Shown here piece by piece: positions 32,766 through 49,319 of a stretch of 64,000 nt of DNA (position 1 is its first letter; each line of letters starts with the position of its first letter). This DNA is from Nissolia schottii. Taxonomy: Eukaryota; Streptophyta; Magnoliopsida; Fabales; Fabaceae. The DNA lies in assembly GCA_003254905.1 (NCBI GenBank), contig QANU01006283.1, forward strand, positions 388,779-452,778. Direction: 5' to 3'. The notes under the pieces are model-generated. The model saw only the letters and a list, made by a program, of their open reading frames with translations, was not told where the DNA came from and ran no database searches. Made by a program: the position numbers and the translations under genes.

Positions 32766-34799
32766 TGCCATTTCATTTCAGCCTTGTTCTTGGTATTGAT
32801 TTCCTTTGTCTCATGAAAGCCCTTGCAATCGGAGTCTAGGATTTCTTCGTAACTTGTCTATGTACAATGCAATTTTAGTGTCAATTGAACCGATTACAAT
32901 TTTCTTTTATCTTTGCCTCTTGTTGTTTGACTTAAGTCAAACGTACGTTTATCATTAAATAGTTTGAGAACTCATTTTTATATAAAATTGTTATATTCTC
33001 TTAACTATGTTCTACCTTAAAATGTCATAGGGTTTGAATTTTAAAAAAAACCACTATTACCTCAACGGATAATTAATTTTTACACATTTTAAAGTGTGAA
33101 AAAAACTATTACCACAAAAAATAAAAGCTCTTTTATATGAGAGAGAAAAAAAGTCAATGAAATATAATGAGATTTATAAGGATTATTTAAAAGTCAAATA
33201 TCTAACATTTTTATGACTGATCACATCAATGAATACTTTGTTGGTGTAAACAAAAGAAAGAAAGAAATGTGAAAAGAATAAAGAAAAAGAGAGAGAAGTT
33301 CTTGCCAAAATAAAATTGGAAGAGAAAAAAAAAATTCTAACTGCACCGCTGACCAAGTTGCATCATTAAAATTCTAACTGCCCCGCTGACCAAGTTGCAT
33401 CATAAATCAAATATCGTTCACGTTACTTCACAAATTAATAATCATGATAATAACTGAATTATTGCGATGAAACTTCATAAATTTGAAACGAAACCATGCA
33501 TTGAACGGTCAATCCATTCTTTCTAAGACATTTTTCTTGATTCAATTGGTCCCACGTATATGAGGTTCTATTGTTATACAGTTCTTTATTTGCATGCATG
33601 TTTACATATATGGAAGAAATGTTTGTGATCACGTATCTGCATATACAATGTTGTGATAATACGTTGCTATTAAGTTGAATGGTCTTCTGGTAATATTTGA
33701 CCTCAAATTCATTCTGTAGAGCAGAGGACAGAGCTGTTTACTATAGCTCACATTTATATTGGACAAAGTTAAAATAAAGTTGGACCATATTATCAAGAAA
33801 TTCAACCACTATATTTTCAAACTCAAATGTCTTTTCGGCGTTGAAGCACGTTACTATATAGTTAAAGAAATGATGCACCGAAATGATTTGCACCAAATGT
33901 AAAAAAGATGAACAAGTCTTTAAAACCTAACAAATTAACCTATACACTCTTATAAATAATATTTAACATTTTTAAGGATAAAAGAAGAAGAAGAAAAATA
34001 TTAAGTATCATTCATAAAAGTGGATAAGTTGATTTGTAAGTTGATAAGTTGAGTCTTTAAAAAGATTGATATATATACACACACATTAGTGTGCTTAACA
34101 AGCCCTTTGTGGCTATCAAATATTAAACCTATATAACAATGTGAAAGAAATAAAATAGAAAGTGAAATTAAGGGAAAAAATGCACCAACTTTGTATGTAA
34201 AAAATGAAAACAAGCATGATAAACTCTACATTTGTGAGTGTTTACACTTTACACCATCCACCTTTCAACCCTACAAATTACTTACGAGAAAAACGAGCAT
34301 GATAAACTAAATCAATTAAATAAATAGACCAAAAAAATTGACTAATTGGACACCAAAAAGGAGAATCAATTAATGAAAAATATTTAAAACAATATACGCA
34401 TTTGCATCATGAATTCAAAATCGCAAGGTAAGGGGTGACACACATAATATGTAGCAACTAGTCATTAATATTAATTAGTTAATAATTAGTCGCTAAGACA
34501 TTGTCATACTTCTACAAGAAAGTTATATAAAAACACAAAAAGATAATAAAGAAGTTCAATGCATGATCAAAATGGCTACTCGAACTTAAATCCTAAAAGT
34601 GACTCTTTAAATTTGACGGAATTCTGAGGTTATCTTGTTGGAGTTTTTCTCATGTCTTTATTGCTTGTGTGTCCTCTAGGAGAGCTTTCCCAAGGTCTAT
34701 TTTGATAGCATATTATTGGATCATGGTTTGTTGAGCCCTAATGGCTCGACCTTCATTCTTTGTAATCAAGGCACCAAGCCTTTCTATCTCTGTCGAAGC
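32766..34799. other. Intergenic spacer
   Basis: AT-rich with no recognised gene. Contains the 37-bp tandem duplication at 33334-33406. Confidence 0.35.
33334..33406. repeat. 37-bp tandem duplication
   Basis: ATTCTAACTGCACCGCTGAC, then CAAGTTGCATCAT, repeats at once with one base changed (CCCCGC for CACCGC). Confidence 0.85.
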
Positions 34800-35459
34800 T
34801 CTATTTCAGTGTAGCGGGTTTGGGCCTTGTTAACTGAATCTGACAGCTAGCTGTGGGCAGTACGCGCGTCCTCAGATTTTTAATCTTGGTCTCTGCATTC
34901 TCTATAGTCGTCTTATACGTTTGTAGAGAGGAATTGGCTTCTTGGGCACCTAGAAACTTGTCATTAAAACCATGATAAAAGCCCCTCAAGTTAGCTACCA
35001 AGTTGGTGAGGGAATTTGGCTTGTAAGCACCATCCAACTGACACAAATTATCATTGAACTCCCCTTCAAATAACAACTAACTTGTTTAGCACAAAAGTGA
35101 GGAACCTTACAAGGTATTGGAGAGTTTGAGGTGGAGGAGTTGGTTGTCGAGGTGCTTGGAAGGATAGACCCGGTTGAGTCACAAGAGTGCTTTGAACCTC
35201 ATAGCCAGAAGTAATGGAATCCTTAACTTTGAACCACCCTCGTGGAGGTTGGACAAATCGGCCAGTAGATCCTCATCAGTACATCATTGTCAATCACTAT
35301 TAAGGCTTTTCCATGCTCAATGAGAAGAGGAACCTTTAAGGTGGGCTCAATAGGTGGTGCTTTAGACATCACCTCATCTTTGGGATCGATCCTTTCTTTG
35401 TCTTTAGTGCCCAGCTGCATGACAGTGAGAACAAAGGTGTCAAAATTGGGGCATAACAC
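34650..35459 (-). pseudogene. Unrecognised coding remnant, possibly transposon-derived
   Basis: Two minus-strand frames (35223-35459 and 34801-35076) separated by stops read like one decayed protein. The first includes KVPLLIEHGKALIVIDNDVL; the second includes LVANLRGFYHGFNDKFLGAQ and a heptad-like segment (TYKTTIENAETKIKNLRTRV) that could form a coiled coil. Further coding-like sequence continues below 34800 out of frame (EDTQAIKT). I do not recognise the family. Position in a transposon-rich region and decay suggest a mobile-element protein. Confidence 0.35.
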
Positions 35460-38400
35460 AAAGTAAAAGATGAAAGTTGAAACACCTTGACAATAGTAGA
35501 TGAATTGGAGAGCAAAGGATCTTGATCTATGTCATTTAGAGTTAAAGATTTAAAAATAATTTTAAACGGTAGACCCCATCATCACATAACGCTATTTAAG
35601 TGGAAGGAGCATGGTTTTAGGTGGCTTTCCTAGACCATGCAAGAATTTCTCAAAATCCATTTGACACTCTTTTCTTAGTGAATGAATATACACTAAATTT
35701 ATCCAAAAATAATAATTTTGCGTCAACATTTATTTGTTCCTTTTACAAGATAAATTTTATTTTAAGAGAGGGGGGCGCAAATTCTTCAATGAATTTGTTC
35801 ATATATAGTTTTATTACTATTTTGGTAAGATTTGTTAGCTGAGAGGGAGAGAAATGAGTGTTAATATTTGAAGCAAGAACCAAGCTTGGGCACGATTGGG
35901 GATTATTTGGGGGGAGGGAAGTCAAGGTCCGACAACCACCAACGGCAATTGAAGGTGGAGATAGGCACACACCCTCTCTCTGTACGAGTAACTGTTGTCG
36001 GCGTACACATCAACTAACTGTCATTGGTAGACGCTAATTTGTCACAGTCACTGTCTTCTGCGCTCTCATGTCTCCCAACACCCTCAAATCCGTCAAAACT
36101 CTGGTGTCAGATCTGCCACGCTACTTGGTTTTGGTTCAACATATGATCTTCACCATGAGAATGAGAATGTACAACGAAGGAGGCAGCGATGACAGGGTGA
36201 GGGGCAATGGTGCCGACGGAGGATGTGTGAGCAGTGCCAAGACCGTTACAAGGGCAGCGAAAAGGCCAATGGAGGAAGGAGAAGAGAAGACTGCTGAAAC
36301 GGAAAATGAATATAAGGATAAAAATATTATTTTATTGTATATTTTTATTAAAAAATTACCCGAACCATTTTGGTTCTTCACCCAACAAGGGTCAGTTTAA
36401 CGTCCTCTATAAGTTTAGATAAAAGTAATGTTTGTCAAATATGAAACTTTACATGAAAATTCTTATCAAAGACTCAAGACTATGAAAAGATTGACTGACA
36501 AATGGCAAGCAAAATTTCCAAACGTCCTAATCCTTTTTGACTTAATCAATATGATTACAAAAAGTTGGATTGAGCTAATTCATTAGGACAACCACATTTC
36601 AATGCAGTAGATGTGGAATTAATTAAGATGAGAAATGATTTGATTTGTAAATTACTTATGATATTAGATATTTTAAGAAAAGAGAATTGATTTGACTTGA
36701 TTTTCAAAATTTATGAGAATTCAAATTGCTTACATTAGAAATTCTATCATTTTTGTAAAAATTTGTTTGGAATTGAATTCGTTTAACATAAAAGACCATT
36801 TTGTCCATATTCAACTAACTAAATTTACAAACTCTATCATCTTCATCAAATTAAACTTATTATTATAAAATATTATTTTACTCCTAATTTTTCTGAAAGA
36901 TTCCTTTCAAAAAATATTTTTACAAAAAACAACTACCTCAAAAAAAAATTTCCTAAAAAAAATTTTTGGAATTTTTTTTGGGAAAAAAATAAATTTTTTT
37001 ACAATTTTTTTCCAATTTTTTCAAAAAATATACTTTTTAAAAATATGTACTTTTTCAAAAAATTTAAAAATTTAATTCTTATTTTAATAACTGTAAAAAT
37101 GTAAATTAATCAATAGAATGAAATCAATTCTTGTTTTAATGAATTTTAAACATGGTAATTAATTTTTAAATCAACTTGGTTCCAACAATTGATATTGAAA
37201 TTAAATCAATTCTATTCAAATCATTTCAAATCAAATCATTTTCCATTTCGTTTGATCTGAATCACACCCATAAAGAATTCGGACCTTGGACAAAAGAATG
37301 TCTTGCTTTATTGAAATGTTAGGTAACAAGGATTTGAATAATATATTTTTCGGTATGAAATTCGTTGTATTGAGAGAGAGATATAGAGAGAAAAAAAAAC
37401 AAGTGGGGAGGACAAACAAAAGTTTAATTTAACATGACAGACAAAAGTTTATAGTCAAACTGATGAATTTTTGCATAAATATTATATATAAAAAAAATGT
37501 GTTTTTATCAACACGATGTCATAGGTTCTTAACATAATTAGGAAGATTCAAATCTGTAATAGGTGTTTGACATTATTATTGGTATATGTTGACATCAGTT
37601 CTCCATTCACAAGCTTTGTACGCCCGTTGATCGAGTGAAGTTTTTAATCCCTTATAAAATACTAGATAATGAGAAATATATACTAGTATTAATCCCAACC
37701 TATATAACAAGTTCATTGGGCAACACACTTGCCTTAACATAATTTATTTTGAACAGTATACACAACACTACTTGAAATTACTTGAAATTAGAGCCCTGCG
37801 TTAATTAAAGATAAATTTTACATTAACATCCCCTTTTTTGAGTTAGTTTTCATGATTGAGATAAATTAAATTATTAAAAGAGTTAAATGTTATTCAAACA
37901 AATTATATTTAAAATACTACATCAACTTATTAATTATTCACCACGATTTTCATAATCACAAATCCTATGAAGATTTTATTTACTGATAGATTAATAGTAA
38001 ATTAGTGTGGTTTTCCATGAATACAAATATATTTCTCTCATTTAATCTTGTGAGAAATTATACTCTCTATCATAAAGGAGATAGGCATATTGAGAAGAGA
38101 ATCATGCAAAGAAGAAAAGAATGACAAAAAAAAAATAAAGGGTTAATAGTAATTTATCTTTGTACTATATTTATTGTGCACTTAGCTCTTTAATGTTGTA
38201 AGATATGTTATTCAATTATCTAAATTTTTTATACAATGTAAATAAGACATTTTGTCAATTTTAACGTCTAAAAGATCAGTTAGTATACATGTGTATGTCA
38301 CATGATATATCTTAAAGACAAAAATTATCATTTCTTTAAAATAAAAATAAAATAAAAATTATTAAAAAAAAAAGAACTCAATTCTGTCAAATCCTTTCAC

Positions 38401-39178
38401 CTGACCATTCTTTCCCTTCTTAAATAGAACTCAATGCCCAAAACCCTTTCATACTTATTACCACTGTTAGACTTCGACTGCATCCTACATTGCCTCCTGT
38501 TACGTCTTTGCCTCCTTCGTTTGCTCTTTCCATTTTACATTTTTCTTTGGTGGTTGCTTTTGATTTCGACTGCTATCAATGCTATTTTTCTCATTGTTGT
38601 CTATGCTTTATTATCAAAAAATTAATTTCTCTTTTATTTTTATTTTTAAAAAAGGATAATTTTATCATTATAATACACCATTATCTAAAAGACACGTATA
38701 TAGTAAAAAAGTTTTTAGACGTTAAAAGTGACAAAATATCTTATTTGCACTATTTAAAAAGTTTAGGGCGTCAAATTACACATTTTATAACATTAAAATA
38801 TTAAATAGACAACAGCCATAATACATAACACAGGAGATAAGTTGTTGTTAATCCAAAAATAAACCTTAAAATTGAGGGACAATATATGTGGAGGATGCAT
38901 CTCTACCGTCTAACTGAACTGCCTCTCCCAGGACAGAACAAAATTATCTGTTATAAGAAGACAAACACGGTTTCCGCCAGGAAGTTTTCTCTAAATTGAA
39001 AAGTATGAAGTGCACGTAATTGTGCCACGTTTGGATTGGCACAGAAAGAATCCATCAACAACACAACAAATACACACTTTGGAAGCTGCAGCAAACACAG
39101 CATAAACGACTAACCGTACTGTGTTGACTCGCGCTCCCCTTTTTCATCGGGGCAAGAAACGACGTCGTCGTTGCGCTG
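35460..39178. other. AT-rich spacer upstream of the kinase gene
   Basis: No gene recognised. A GC-richer island at 36000-36300 has an open frame without familiar motifs. 36620-37250 is very AT-rich with inverted similarity between ATGATTTGATTTGTAAAT-like and reverse-complemented right-hand sequence (37200-37250), suggesting an old TIR element. The last 200 bases hold the kinase promoter. Confidence 0.3.
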
Positions 39179-42357
<3,179 letters not shown>

Positions 42358-42439
42358 CCTTCATTCATATTTGTTTATAGTGTAATCAGCTAGAGCTATT
42401 AATAGATATATTCTTTTTGCAATATGCTACTTATTCCCT

Positions 42440-42836
42440 GTGTTTGGTTGTTGAGATAGAATAGGAATACAAAGACATGAGGATAAAGGCATAAAAAATA
42501 AGAGAACAAGTCAATCTTGTATTCTGTTTGGTGACAGTATACAAGACACACTTATTTGTATCTATATCTTGTTTGGTTTAATGGAGACAAGACAGAAAAT
42601 ACACTCTAAGTGACTTAGAATACCCTTATTGCATTAATTTAATAGAAGAAAAAACACATTATTCTAATTTAAAAAGTTGTGTCATTGTGTTTTGTTCCAG
42701 TGTCCCAACAAAATAGAGGTACAGAAAATACACAAATTTTTTATCCTTAGACACAAATTTTTGTACATGTCTCAATAAACAAACAGAATTTTTTTCCCCG
42801 TGTTTCAGTGTTTCTGTCTTGTCTTAGTAAACAAGC
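42440..42836. mobile_element. TIR element (MITE-like), copy A
   Basis: Left end TGTTTGGTTGTTGAGATAGA and, reverse-complemented, right end TTGTTTACTAAGACAAGACA are related. Internal blocks such as AATTTTTTATCCTTAGACAC recur in the element at 59219-59418. It begins about 80 bases after the kinase stop codon, so it may lie in or just past the 3' UTR. It is non-coding. Confidence 0.45.
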
Positions 42837-43644
42837 ATTGCCATACAGTGCAAGATTAGCTTGATCTATTTAAAAGAATATGAGGTTTGAGGCGTTTTGG
42901 GTTTCTTCATTAGGCATTTTGATAAGTTCAGTACTTTTGGATACTTAATTAGTTACAAGCTTGAGGATCTTCGGTCGTATGTACATTGATGATTGAAGGG
43001 CTTATTTTATTGTTGAAGAACTAGTTTTTGGGTATAATTCTAGTATGGTATGACCTTTTCTTTTTTAATGAATAAAGATTATTCAATCTTCTGGAATCCT
43101 CTTAGGAGCATGGTTGACATAATTGAATGTGGAACTAGCTAGTTGCAATAGATTTTCACGGAAGACTTTTATTTATATCATTTGACAAAGATGCAATGAT
43201 CCCTGGGGGAGAGTAATAGGGAAAACATCTACCTTTTCTAAACTGGTTTTGATTCTGCAAGTCTTCCACTACGTGTGGCTTTCAGGTGTGTGACATTATC
43301 CTCAACGACTTTGGTTTCTATGCTACTCATAAAAATTTCCCAATTAAATTTATTTTCTACCAAGTAATGATGGGTAATTGAAGATGACTGCAACGGTCTC
43401 AGACAAAGATACCATATAACCTTAGCCTTGGCCAAAGGCAATGTCGCTTTGGTTAAGCTTCGTTCCCGTTTCCAAAAAAAAAAAAGACTCAAACCAAGTT
43501 AAGATAACATTGTACAACGATTTTTTCTAAATTTCACCCTATTACTTTGGATAAATGATGCACCTTATTACAAAAATTTGGTTCATAGTTTTCTTTAAAA
43601 AGATATGGTTATTTTTACCTTTTCTCTTACCACATCTCTACTCC
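42837..43644. other. Intergenic spacer
   Basis: No gene or repeat recognised. Confidence 0.35.
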
Positions 43645-43649
43645 TAGGA

Positions 43650-44000
43650 TGGGAATAAGTTAGACGTGTCATTAATTTTCGGTTTGAGCTTGACCTGTTA
43701 ATTATCAAAGGTTTTTTTCCAGCCTAATTTGGCCTATTTGTGAGGTCTGACATGTGTCTCCCATTTGAATTACATTCAAAGTAATATATGTTTTTTTTTT
43801 AGTAAAACACATGAATATTTATAAACAGGTCGGTCTGACAGGTCTAACAGGTTTTGGGAATGGATTGGGTCTCTTCTCTTTACCTAAAGACGCTTTTAGA
43901 AAGGTCTGAGCTTAGCCTATTTTTTAAACAGGTCAATCCACTAACAGGCCAGATCACAGGTCCTGAGAGGCTGCTTGACATGTTCCTACCCCTATCTAAC
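43650..44000. mobile_element. hAT-like non-autonomous element
   Basis: Left end TAGGATGGGAATAAGTTAG; right end, reverse-complemented, TAGATAGGGGTAGGAACATG. The interior has repeated ACAGGTC/GGTCTGA/AGGCC motifs typical of such elements in plant genomes. Boundaries are approximate and no target-site duplication was established. Confidence 0.45.
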
Positions 44001-45346
44001 CCTCTCCTCTCCCTCTTTACCACACCACTCCTCTACTCACCACCACCACCCCTCACTCTCTTCCTCCCCCAAACTCTCCTAGCTTCCTTTTCCTCCAATC
44101 CTGAAAATGGCAATACATGAGATTCAAAATCTCTTAATCTCATGATAACTCACTGTCAAAAAAGATATCTAAAGATTAATGAGGTTTAGCAATCAAATTT
44201 AAAAATAAAATTACAACAAAAAATAAAAAAGTTAACCAACTTGGTGATGTTCATGAGGTGCACAATTTCAAGGTCGATGATAATACGATTGATGTGCAGT
44301 AGAGGCACGATCAGTAGCAAGCTGTGACAGTGCGTACATCGCTAGTTGCAATCACTACTGAGCCACTTCACCATAAATAAGGATGAGATTTGGGATCGTA
44401 AATGGCAGTAGTCATTGTTGTATGCCTCACGAGTTCTGCAGGGGTACTTGACGAAGGCATCTCCCAACAGTCGTCAACAAGGAGGACCATGTGGTGGTTG
44501 GTGGCGAGGGCAAGGTAGGAGAGTGGGGCTCAGGGGGCATAGGGAACTTGGCCTTGGTGAGGTTCTAGAACAAGCGGTTGTTGGAGGAGGGTCTTGCATG
44601 AACAACCTTGTGTGGAGGTGGAAAGAGATGGAGAAGAAAAGGGAAGAAGAAGGAGGGGGAAGTGAAAAGGGAGAGAAAGGCAAAGGATGAAGGGAACAGA
44701 AGATTGGGGACCACCACCACGATGGCACAGGCAATAGGTCTATCCTCCTCCTCCATCATGGTGGAGCTAATGGCACAAATCTTCATAATTGTGTTGGATG
44801 AGAGGAGTGAATTGGGTAGAATAGGAAATAAATTTAGCTGCATTTTTAAAAAAAATGTTTAATCACATTTTAAAAGTATTGCTAAATATAAATTAATCCC
44901 CATATGCCTTTGATGAATCATTCACCAATACTGGCTTGGGCAAGCTATCAACCTCCTTGTACAACGCGTGTTTACCTAGGATTTCACGGCGACGTTATTT
45001 TGTCAGCCCACCTTTCATTTTAGATTTTAGATTACTAATATACACAACAATTAGTCGGTATGCTACTTGAGTCTAATTCCGTTCGAGACGAAAGCAACAT
45101 TTCTAGTGTTGGCCACATGCAAAACAATTTGCTTCCACTCCAAAACAAAACACTGACAATAATTTAGAAATACGAGAATCATTCTGATCTTATAAGAAAA
45201 ATTATAAAATCCTACAATGATTGATGAACCAGGCCAAAGTACTTCTCAAAAATACTAAAGGAAATCCAGCAAGAAAGCCAACTTGAACAAAATTTTAACC
45301 AGTATCCACCAAGCCATGAACAAATTCAAAGCTGATAAATGAGAAC
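44001..45346. other. Intergenic spacer and eS7 3' UTR
   Basis: 44400-44860 is purine-rich with overlapping open frames in four phases, which reads as compositional bias and not a gene. The last few hundred bases before 45347 should include the eS7 3' UTR on the minus strand. Confidence 0.35.
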
Positions 45347-46646
45347 CTAAGCCTCTGTAAGGGGATAGTCAAACACAACATCTTTGCCTGAAAGTTTCCT
45401 GTAAACTGCAGCAAAGGTCTCCAACTTGTACTCAGTGTTGTTCCTCTCCTTGGGGTCCAAGAAAACCTACGGGAGAAAAACAAGATGGGAAAAATTACAT
45501 TGATTATAAAAAAATGAGTTTCATGACAAGCATAACCATATGGATTTATTTTCCCTAGATGCTTGCTCATTAACTTGGATGACTATAGATAGTTTCTTCA
45601 AATCTTGATGGTTGATTGGATATAAGAGAAGAAACTTCAATAGTTCTTTGGCTTAGATAAATTTACCTTCATGATTTTGGATCCATCAACCCGGTACCTA
45701 ACACGCTTCCCAACAATCTCAGCAGGCAATACAATATCTTCCAGCATTGCTTCATGCACAGCAGTGAGGGTACGGCTGCGGGGACGCTGAACAGCAGAAC
45801 CTTTCTTTGGTGGCCTCACTATTCTTCGGGTGGCAATCAAGACAACATCCTACAAGTTTAGGGTGATTAAGAAATAAGGCATCACTCAGAAAAAAAGAAA
45901 TTGAATAATAAATAACTGGAAAATGGAGACACAATTTCTCAAGACTAACATTATTATAACAACATTACAGTATATGCATAGTAGCTTAACATTTACAAAT
46001 GACTAGTAGTCAAGAGCAGTTCTATGCAAAAATAGGCAACAATTTGATTGAAATGAATATAAAGTTCAACAAGCATTCTAAATGAGTAACATACTGTATA
46101 GTAGATAATGGTGAAATAGTCGGAAACCTGTTAAGAGGCAGAATATTGGTAACAGAACTTAAACTATGCTTACCTTCCCACTAAATTTCTTCTCAAGCTC
46201 TCTAACAAGCTTAACATGAATCTTCCTGAAACCTTTCCTTAATCTGTAGGGGACATGGATAACCACAGCCTTGCGGTTCCCAGAAACATCAATTTGGCTG
46301 TAAATCAGAAAAAGTGTTTTACATAAGACAGGCAGAAATCATAACACTTGACCATAAAAAAAATTTACAATAAAAACTAAGCAATACACATCCTTACACA
46401 GCTGAATTTATGTATAAATCTTTCAGCTCAGATTTCAGATCCTGGTTGGTATTCTCAAGATCAAACAATGCCTACAACAACAAAATTCAAAGAATATTTA
46501 TACTTTGTAACTAAAACTGAATAACGGCAGCAACAACAGCAGTAACACATTTATTATAATCAAAATGAAACCTGTCCAACGGACTCTTCGAATTCGGTTG
46601 GCTCAGCATCCTTATCTTTGTGGATTTTCTTCCTTGATGTGTACAT
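45347..46646 (-). CDS. RPS7: 40S ribosomal protein eS7 (5 coding exons)
   Basis: Exons 46572-46646, 46398-46471, 46174-46297, 45667-45849 and 45347-45466 join with GT-AG borders and consistent phases to 191 residues, the normal length for plant eS7. The protein starts [20 protein letters not shown]; then come LDLEN-type [73 protein letters not shown], and the end [16 protein letters not shown]. It is a structural protein of the small ribosomal subunit, needed for 18S rRNA processing. A long leader intron (46655-47456) separates the ATG from the first, non-coding exon. The gene looks fully intact. Confidence 0.96.
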
Positions 46647-46654
46647 CTTCACAA

Positions 46655-47456
46655 CTGTTTATGAAGAAGGAAAAGAACTTTGTTAAACTGTAGATTTTGG
46701 CTAAACTGTAGTTAAGCATAAACATCTAACACCAATCATGACATGACATAACATGTCCATGGATACACACAACAGTAAAATTAAAAGAAAGAAGAATTAA
46801 CACATTAATCACATCTCCAACATCCAGTAAAATGAATTACTTCCCCCATCATGTTCCGCATACAACAGACTGTAGAGCAATCCAAGCCTGAATAAGTTTT
46901 AGTAGTAAGATATCCGCAGAATTTGCAAGACAATAACAGCACAAATCATACAGCAATCTTAAACTAGTAGATTAAACATTTCAAATGATATATTAATCCG
47001 TGGATACATATGTGATCAACTAGGTACAAATAAAACAATGCTAACGGTAATACAGAGCAGCGTGGCAACATCTTATAGTTTGTAGTCAACATGGTAGCGA
47101 TAAGCATTCAATTAAGAAACCATGGACTGGGAAACGTAGAAATAGAGAAATTAAGATTACGATTAATGTCAATCATTCAAATTCAGTCCCACATATAATG
47201 ATAAATAAAGAAAAATGTGTCTTTAAATCTCATTCAAAGAATAACAATCACAACCCCTACACACTCCAAAAAAAAAACGGTTTTTTTTTCAAAAACAAAT
47301 TGTAAATCATCTGAACCTAACACAACAGAACCATCGATCAACCATCAACAACAACAATCATACGGGAAGAACTCCCATTCCATATTCCACTAATTTCGGC
47401 GAAAGGAAGCCATAGAATGCTTGAAAGGCGAAATGGGCGTAGGGTTCAAATCTCAC
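46655..47456 (-). other. Leader intron of the eS7 gene
   Basis: On the minus strand the donor is CTTGAG|GTGAGA at 47457/47456 and the acceptor is AAACAG|TTGTGAAG just before the ATG. 5' UTR introns of this size are common in plant ribosomal protein genes and often raise expression. Splicing is inferred from the sites only. Confidence 0.65.
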
Positions 47457-47537
47457 CTCAAGAAGATGCGAGCTGCTGAGAGATACGCAGTTAAGAGTGA
47501 GAGAGAGTTCCTCTCTGGTTTCGCAGTTCAACGAGAA

Positions 47538-47582
47538 GAAAACCCTAGGGTTTGGGGATTAAGCTAAGGTTGGTTTATAAAG
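47538..47582 (-). promoter_or_regulatory. eS7 core promoter: TATA box and palindromic telo-box
   Basis: On the minus strand CTTTATAAACC (47573-47583) is a good TATA box, and about 25-30 bases downstream lies AAAACCCTAGGGTTTT (about 47538-47553), two telo-box motifs (AAACCCTA) back to back. Telo-boxes are characteristic of plant ribosomal protein and translation-factor promoters. The spacing places transcription start close to or within the palindrome. Confidence 0.7.
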
Positions 47583-47774
47583 ATTGTGTGAACGACTGAG
47601 ATTGATTTTCTGGAAGCATGAATGGACGGTTTCAATTTAGTGAGAGAAATTATGTTGTAGAATGTATCGTGGCCGTTGGATTAGCGTTGTGAATATTAGC
47701 CCTCATTTTAGAATGTATCCTTACCGTTCGATTATCACTATCTTTCTAAAATATGCTTTTGTAGAAAAAAAAAT

Positions 47775-47792
47775 TATATATATATATATATA
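47775..47792. repeat. (AT)n microsatellite
   Basis: A pure TA dinucleotide run. Confidence 0.8.
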
Positions 47793-47814
47793 ACTCCCAA
47801 TTTATTCTACGTTA

Positions 47815-48520
47815 TTATCGACTTCGACAATTTCATATTTTTAATTTTTTTTAACTATTTTAATCCTTATTACTTTTTAAATTAATCAATTTAAGTGAGA
47901 ACTTATTTACTTTGTCATATAAATACTCAAACATCCATTTTAAGTTTTTACAAACATACCTCCACCAATGCATAATTGATTTTCATCATGGACGCACACG
48001 TTTTGTAGACATAAGATGTGAAACAATGTCGTTTTGCTAAAAGCGGATGCGATATTAGTTGTATAAAATGATGTTGTTTATGACGTGGGGGATGTGACTA
48101 GGATCTTTAACTTATCACTTTCCTCCATTATATTCTAAGTCAGTCGTCTTAATATAAGAGGTTGATGAAAGAACTAACTTGTCTAGTTTTTATAATTTAT
48201 AAAGATTAAATTAACCGAAAACATTCAAAAGGAGTAAAGTTGGTCGATTTAAAAAATAATAAGGACTAAATTAGCTTTTATAAAAAATAATAGAGATTAA
48301 ATCGACCGAAAAAAAAAACTAAGAGAAATGAAATGGTCTAAGTTAAAAAAATATCAGGGACTAAATTGGTAATGGTTGTGGCAACAATAATGGTGACGAT
48401 GATGGCAACAACTAGGGTGACGATGGTGATGGTAATGGTGATGGTGGTGGTGATAGGTGGTATATGTTAGCAGTGGTAGCGACAATAGTAGTGGGAGTGG
48501 TAGGTGGTGGTGATTTGGCT
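47815..48520. mobile_element. Probable non-autonomous DNA transposon
   Basis: The arms are inversely related: the left holds ACTATTTTAATCCTTATTAC and the right holds AAATAATAAGGACTAAATTAG, along with other AGGGACTAAATTGG-type sequences frequent at plant transposon ends. A GGT/GAT-rich stretch lies at 48370-48515. Ends and target site were not resolved. Confidence 0.35.
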
Positions 48521-49319
48521 TCTATAGAGAGATCATGAATGTTTATGTTAAGATATTTTTGTCAAAATTAAAATTAAAAGATTATCTGAGATATGGTAAT
48601 TCAGATAAATATCTCTCATAGAATAATTTAAATTATCAATAATGTTACATAATCAAATAGATTAATGTGAATTGCCAAGTGATTTGATTGCATGATTACT
48701 GAATCTATCTATCTTATCTTATACCAAAAGTCTCTTAATAAATTTCACCTGTCAACGCTCTCGATAACTCCTATTCTCTGCTCATATTTTTTATTCAGCT
48801 ATTTTTTTTTTACTTCAATGCCTTTGATTATTTTATTGAGCATTTTTGTTTTATTCTACCTTTTTTTTTTTTTCTTCCTCATACATTAAAGTGATTGGAT
48901 ACACATCCTACGGTGATACTCATCCAATACACACAATATGCTAAAGAGCATAGGGTTTTTGTATTTTTTATTCTAACTTTACGATTCCATGTACAGGTTG
49001 TGTAGGGTTCAACTTCAATTTTTCAGCCTCTAACCAAAATTGATGTCATTTCTTCTTCCTTTTCTTTTTGCATGATCTTCTTCTTTTCCTTTCAACTATA
49101 ATTAATTTAATTTTTCCCTTTTTCTTTAATAATTCATTTTTTATTTTTGTGGCCAAACCTTGTTGTGTTGTTGCTACTTGGATGCTTTTTTTTAGACACA
49201 TTTTGTTATTATTAATATTATTTTATCAACTTCTAAATAAAGTTGTTGTGATTCCTTTAATTTTTTTTTTTTTTTACGTGTTAGAGTAAGAGAAGTGAGG
49301 AAGTGAGAGAGAAATAGAG
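48521..49319. other. AT-rich spacer
   Basis: T-rich low-complexity sequence; short open frames here reflect composition. No gene seen. Confidence 0.35.

Noticed and set aside
36068..36400. 110-codon plus-strand frame
   Set aside because: No known motif; the end runs into AT-rich sequence and an antisense frame of equal quality exists.
44415..44862. Several overlapping 80-90-codon frames on both strands
   Set aside because: Purine-rich low-complexity sequence opens frames in many phases at once; no domain or splice structure supports a gene.
48692..49289. Small membrane-protein-like frames rich in Phe and Leu
   Set aside because: Direct consequence of T-rich low-complexity DNA.
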